A stretch of 21,922 nt of DNA from an uncultured Sphingopyxis sp. (GTDB lineage Bacteria > Pseudomonadota > Alphaproteobacteria > Sphingomonadales > Sphingomonadaceae), in NCBI GenBank assembly GCA_936933955.1, contig CAKZIN010000009.1:1-21922 (forward strand), given 5' to 3'. Both the position numbers and the translations under genes were made by a program. Below are positions 21,791 to 21,922 of this stretch, piece by piece. The notes beneath the pieces are model-generated. The model was given only the letters and a program-made list of their open reading frames with translations, was not told the origin of the DNA and ran no database searches. How positions within the stretch are numbered: the stretch's first letter is position 1; each line of letters starts with the position of its first letter.

Positions 21791-21922
21791 CGCCGCCGCC
21801 GCCGAAGGCGTCGCCCTGCCCGAGGGGGTCTATTGCTGGTTCTCGGGCCCGTCCTTCGAAACCCCGGCCGAGATCCGGGCGGCGCGGGTGCTGGGCGCCG
21901 ACGCGGTGGGCATGTCCACGGT
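21789..21922 (+). pseudogene. purine nucleoside phosphorylase fragment, cut at both edges
   Basis: From about 21804 the plus strand reads EGVALPEGVYCWFSG, PSFETPAEIR, and GADAVGMSTV, the conserved core of PunA/XapA-type purine nucleoside phosphorylase, including the FETPAEIR and GMST substrate-site motifs. The frame is GCC GAA GGC. The preceding part of the enzyme is replaced by the czcB fragment; the rest runs off the window. The enzyme normally cleaves purine nucleosides with phosphate in salvage. Confidence 0.72.

Overview
The window is GC-rich DNA that reads like the chromosome of a sphingomonad-type alphaproteobacterium. Codon use is strongly GC-biased, gene order at the left is ordinary, and an apparent alphaproteobacterial LexA box (GTTC-N7-GTTC) is present. 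The organism call is an inference from sequence style, not from a marker gene.

Left flank (1-3212): housekeeping genes. An AI-2E-family membrane protein converges on NAD(P)H-hydrate dehydratase (nnrD), and a histidine-phosphatase-family protein overlaps the nnrD start.

Tn7-like element 1 (3218-11647, 8430 bp): a cleanly bounded transposon with imperfect terminal inverted repeats (19 of 25 bases) starting TGTAGC, internal end repeats, and a perfect 5-bp target duplication ATAGT. A leftward operon encodes a UmuD-like self-cleaving protein, a DDE transposase of the TnsB/TniA type, a TnsC/TniB AAA+ ATPase, a TnsD-type TniQ protein and a short TniQ. The umuD-like gene lies directly upstream of tnsB, with GTGA-overlapping stop and start. 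It has a promoter whose -35 box sits inside a perfect GTTC-N7-GTTC LexA box. The layout predicts a DNA-damage-inducible transposition operon, which is the main discovery candidate here. The transposase lacks the usual N-terminal DNA-binding region and no tnsA is present. The rightward half carries an unknown protein and a RES/Xre toxin-antitoxin pair placed against the right end.

Element 2 (from 11653): immediately after the second ATAGT lies the left end of a related but different Tn7-like element, with its own tniQ and the remains of a Qat anti-phage locus (intact qatD, 3' end of qatC). This suggests two elements stacked at one attachment site. Its core transposase genes and right end are missing.

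Metal-resistance segment (about 14710-21790): copD (5' truncated), a glutaredoxin-MauE fusion divergent from a MerR-type regulator with a mer-like promoter, a small Myb/SANT-like protein, czcD, czcA and czcB (5' truncated). Both edges are abrupt. On the left it is fused to the qatC fragment. On the right it is fused to a purine nucleoside phosphorylase gene fragment that runs off the window. The right half is therefore a mosaic of truncated blocks, either real rearrangement or misassembly.
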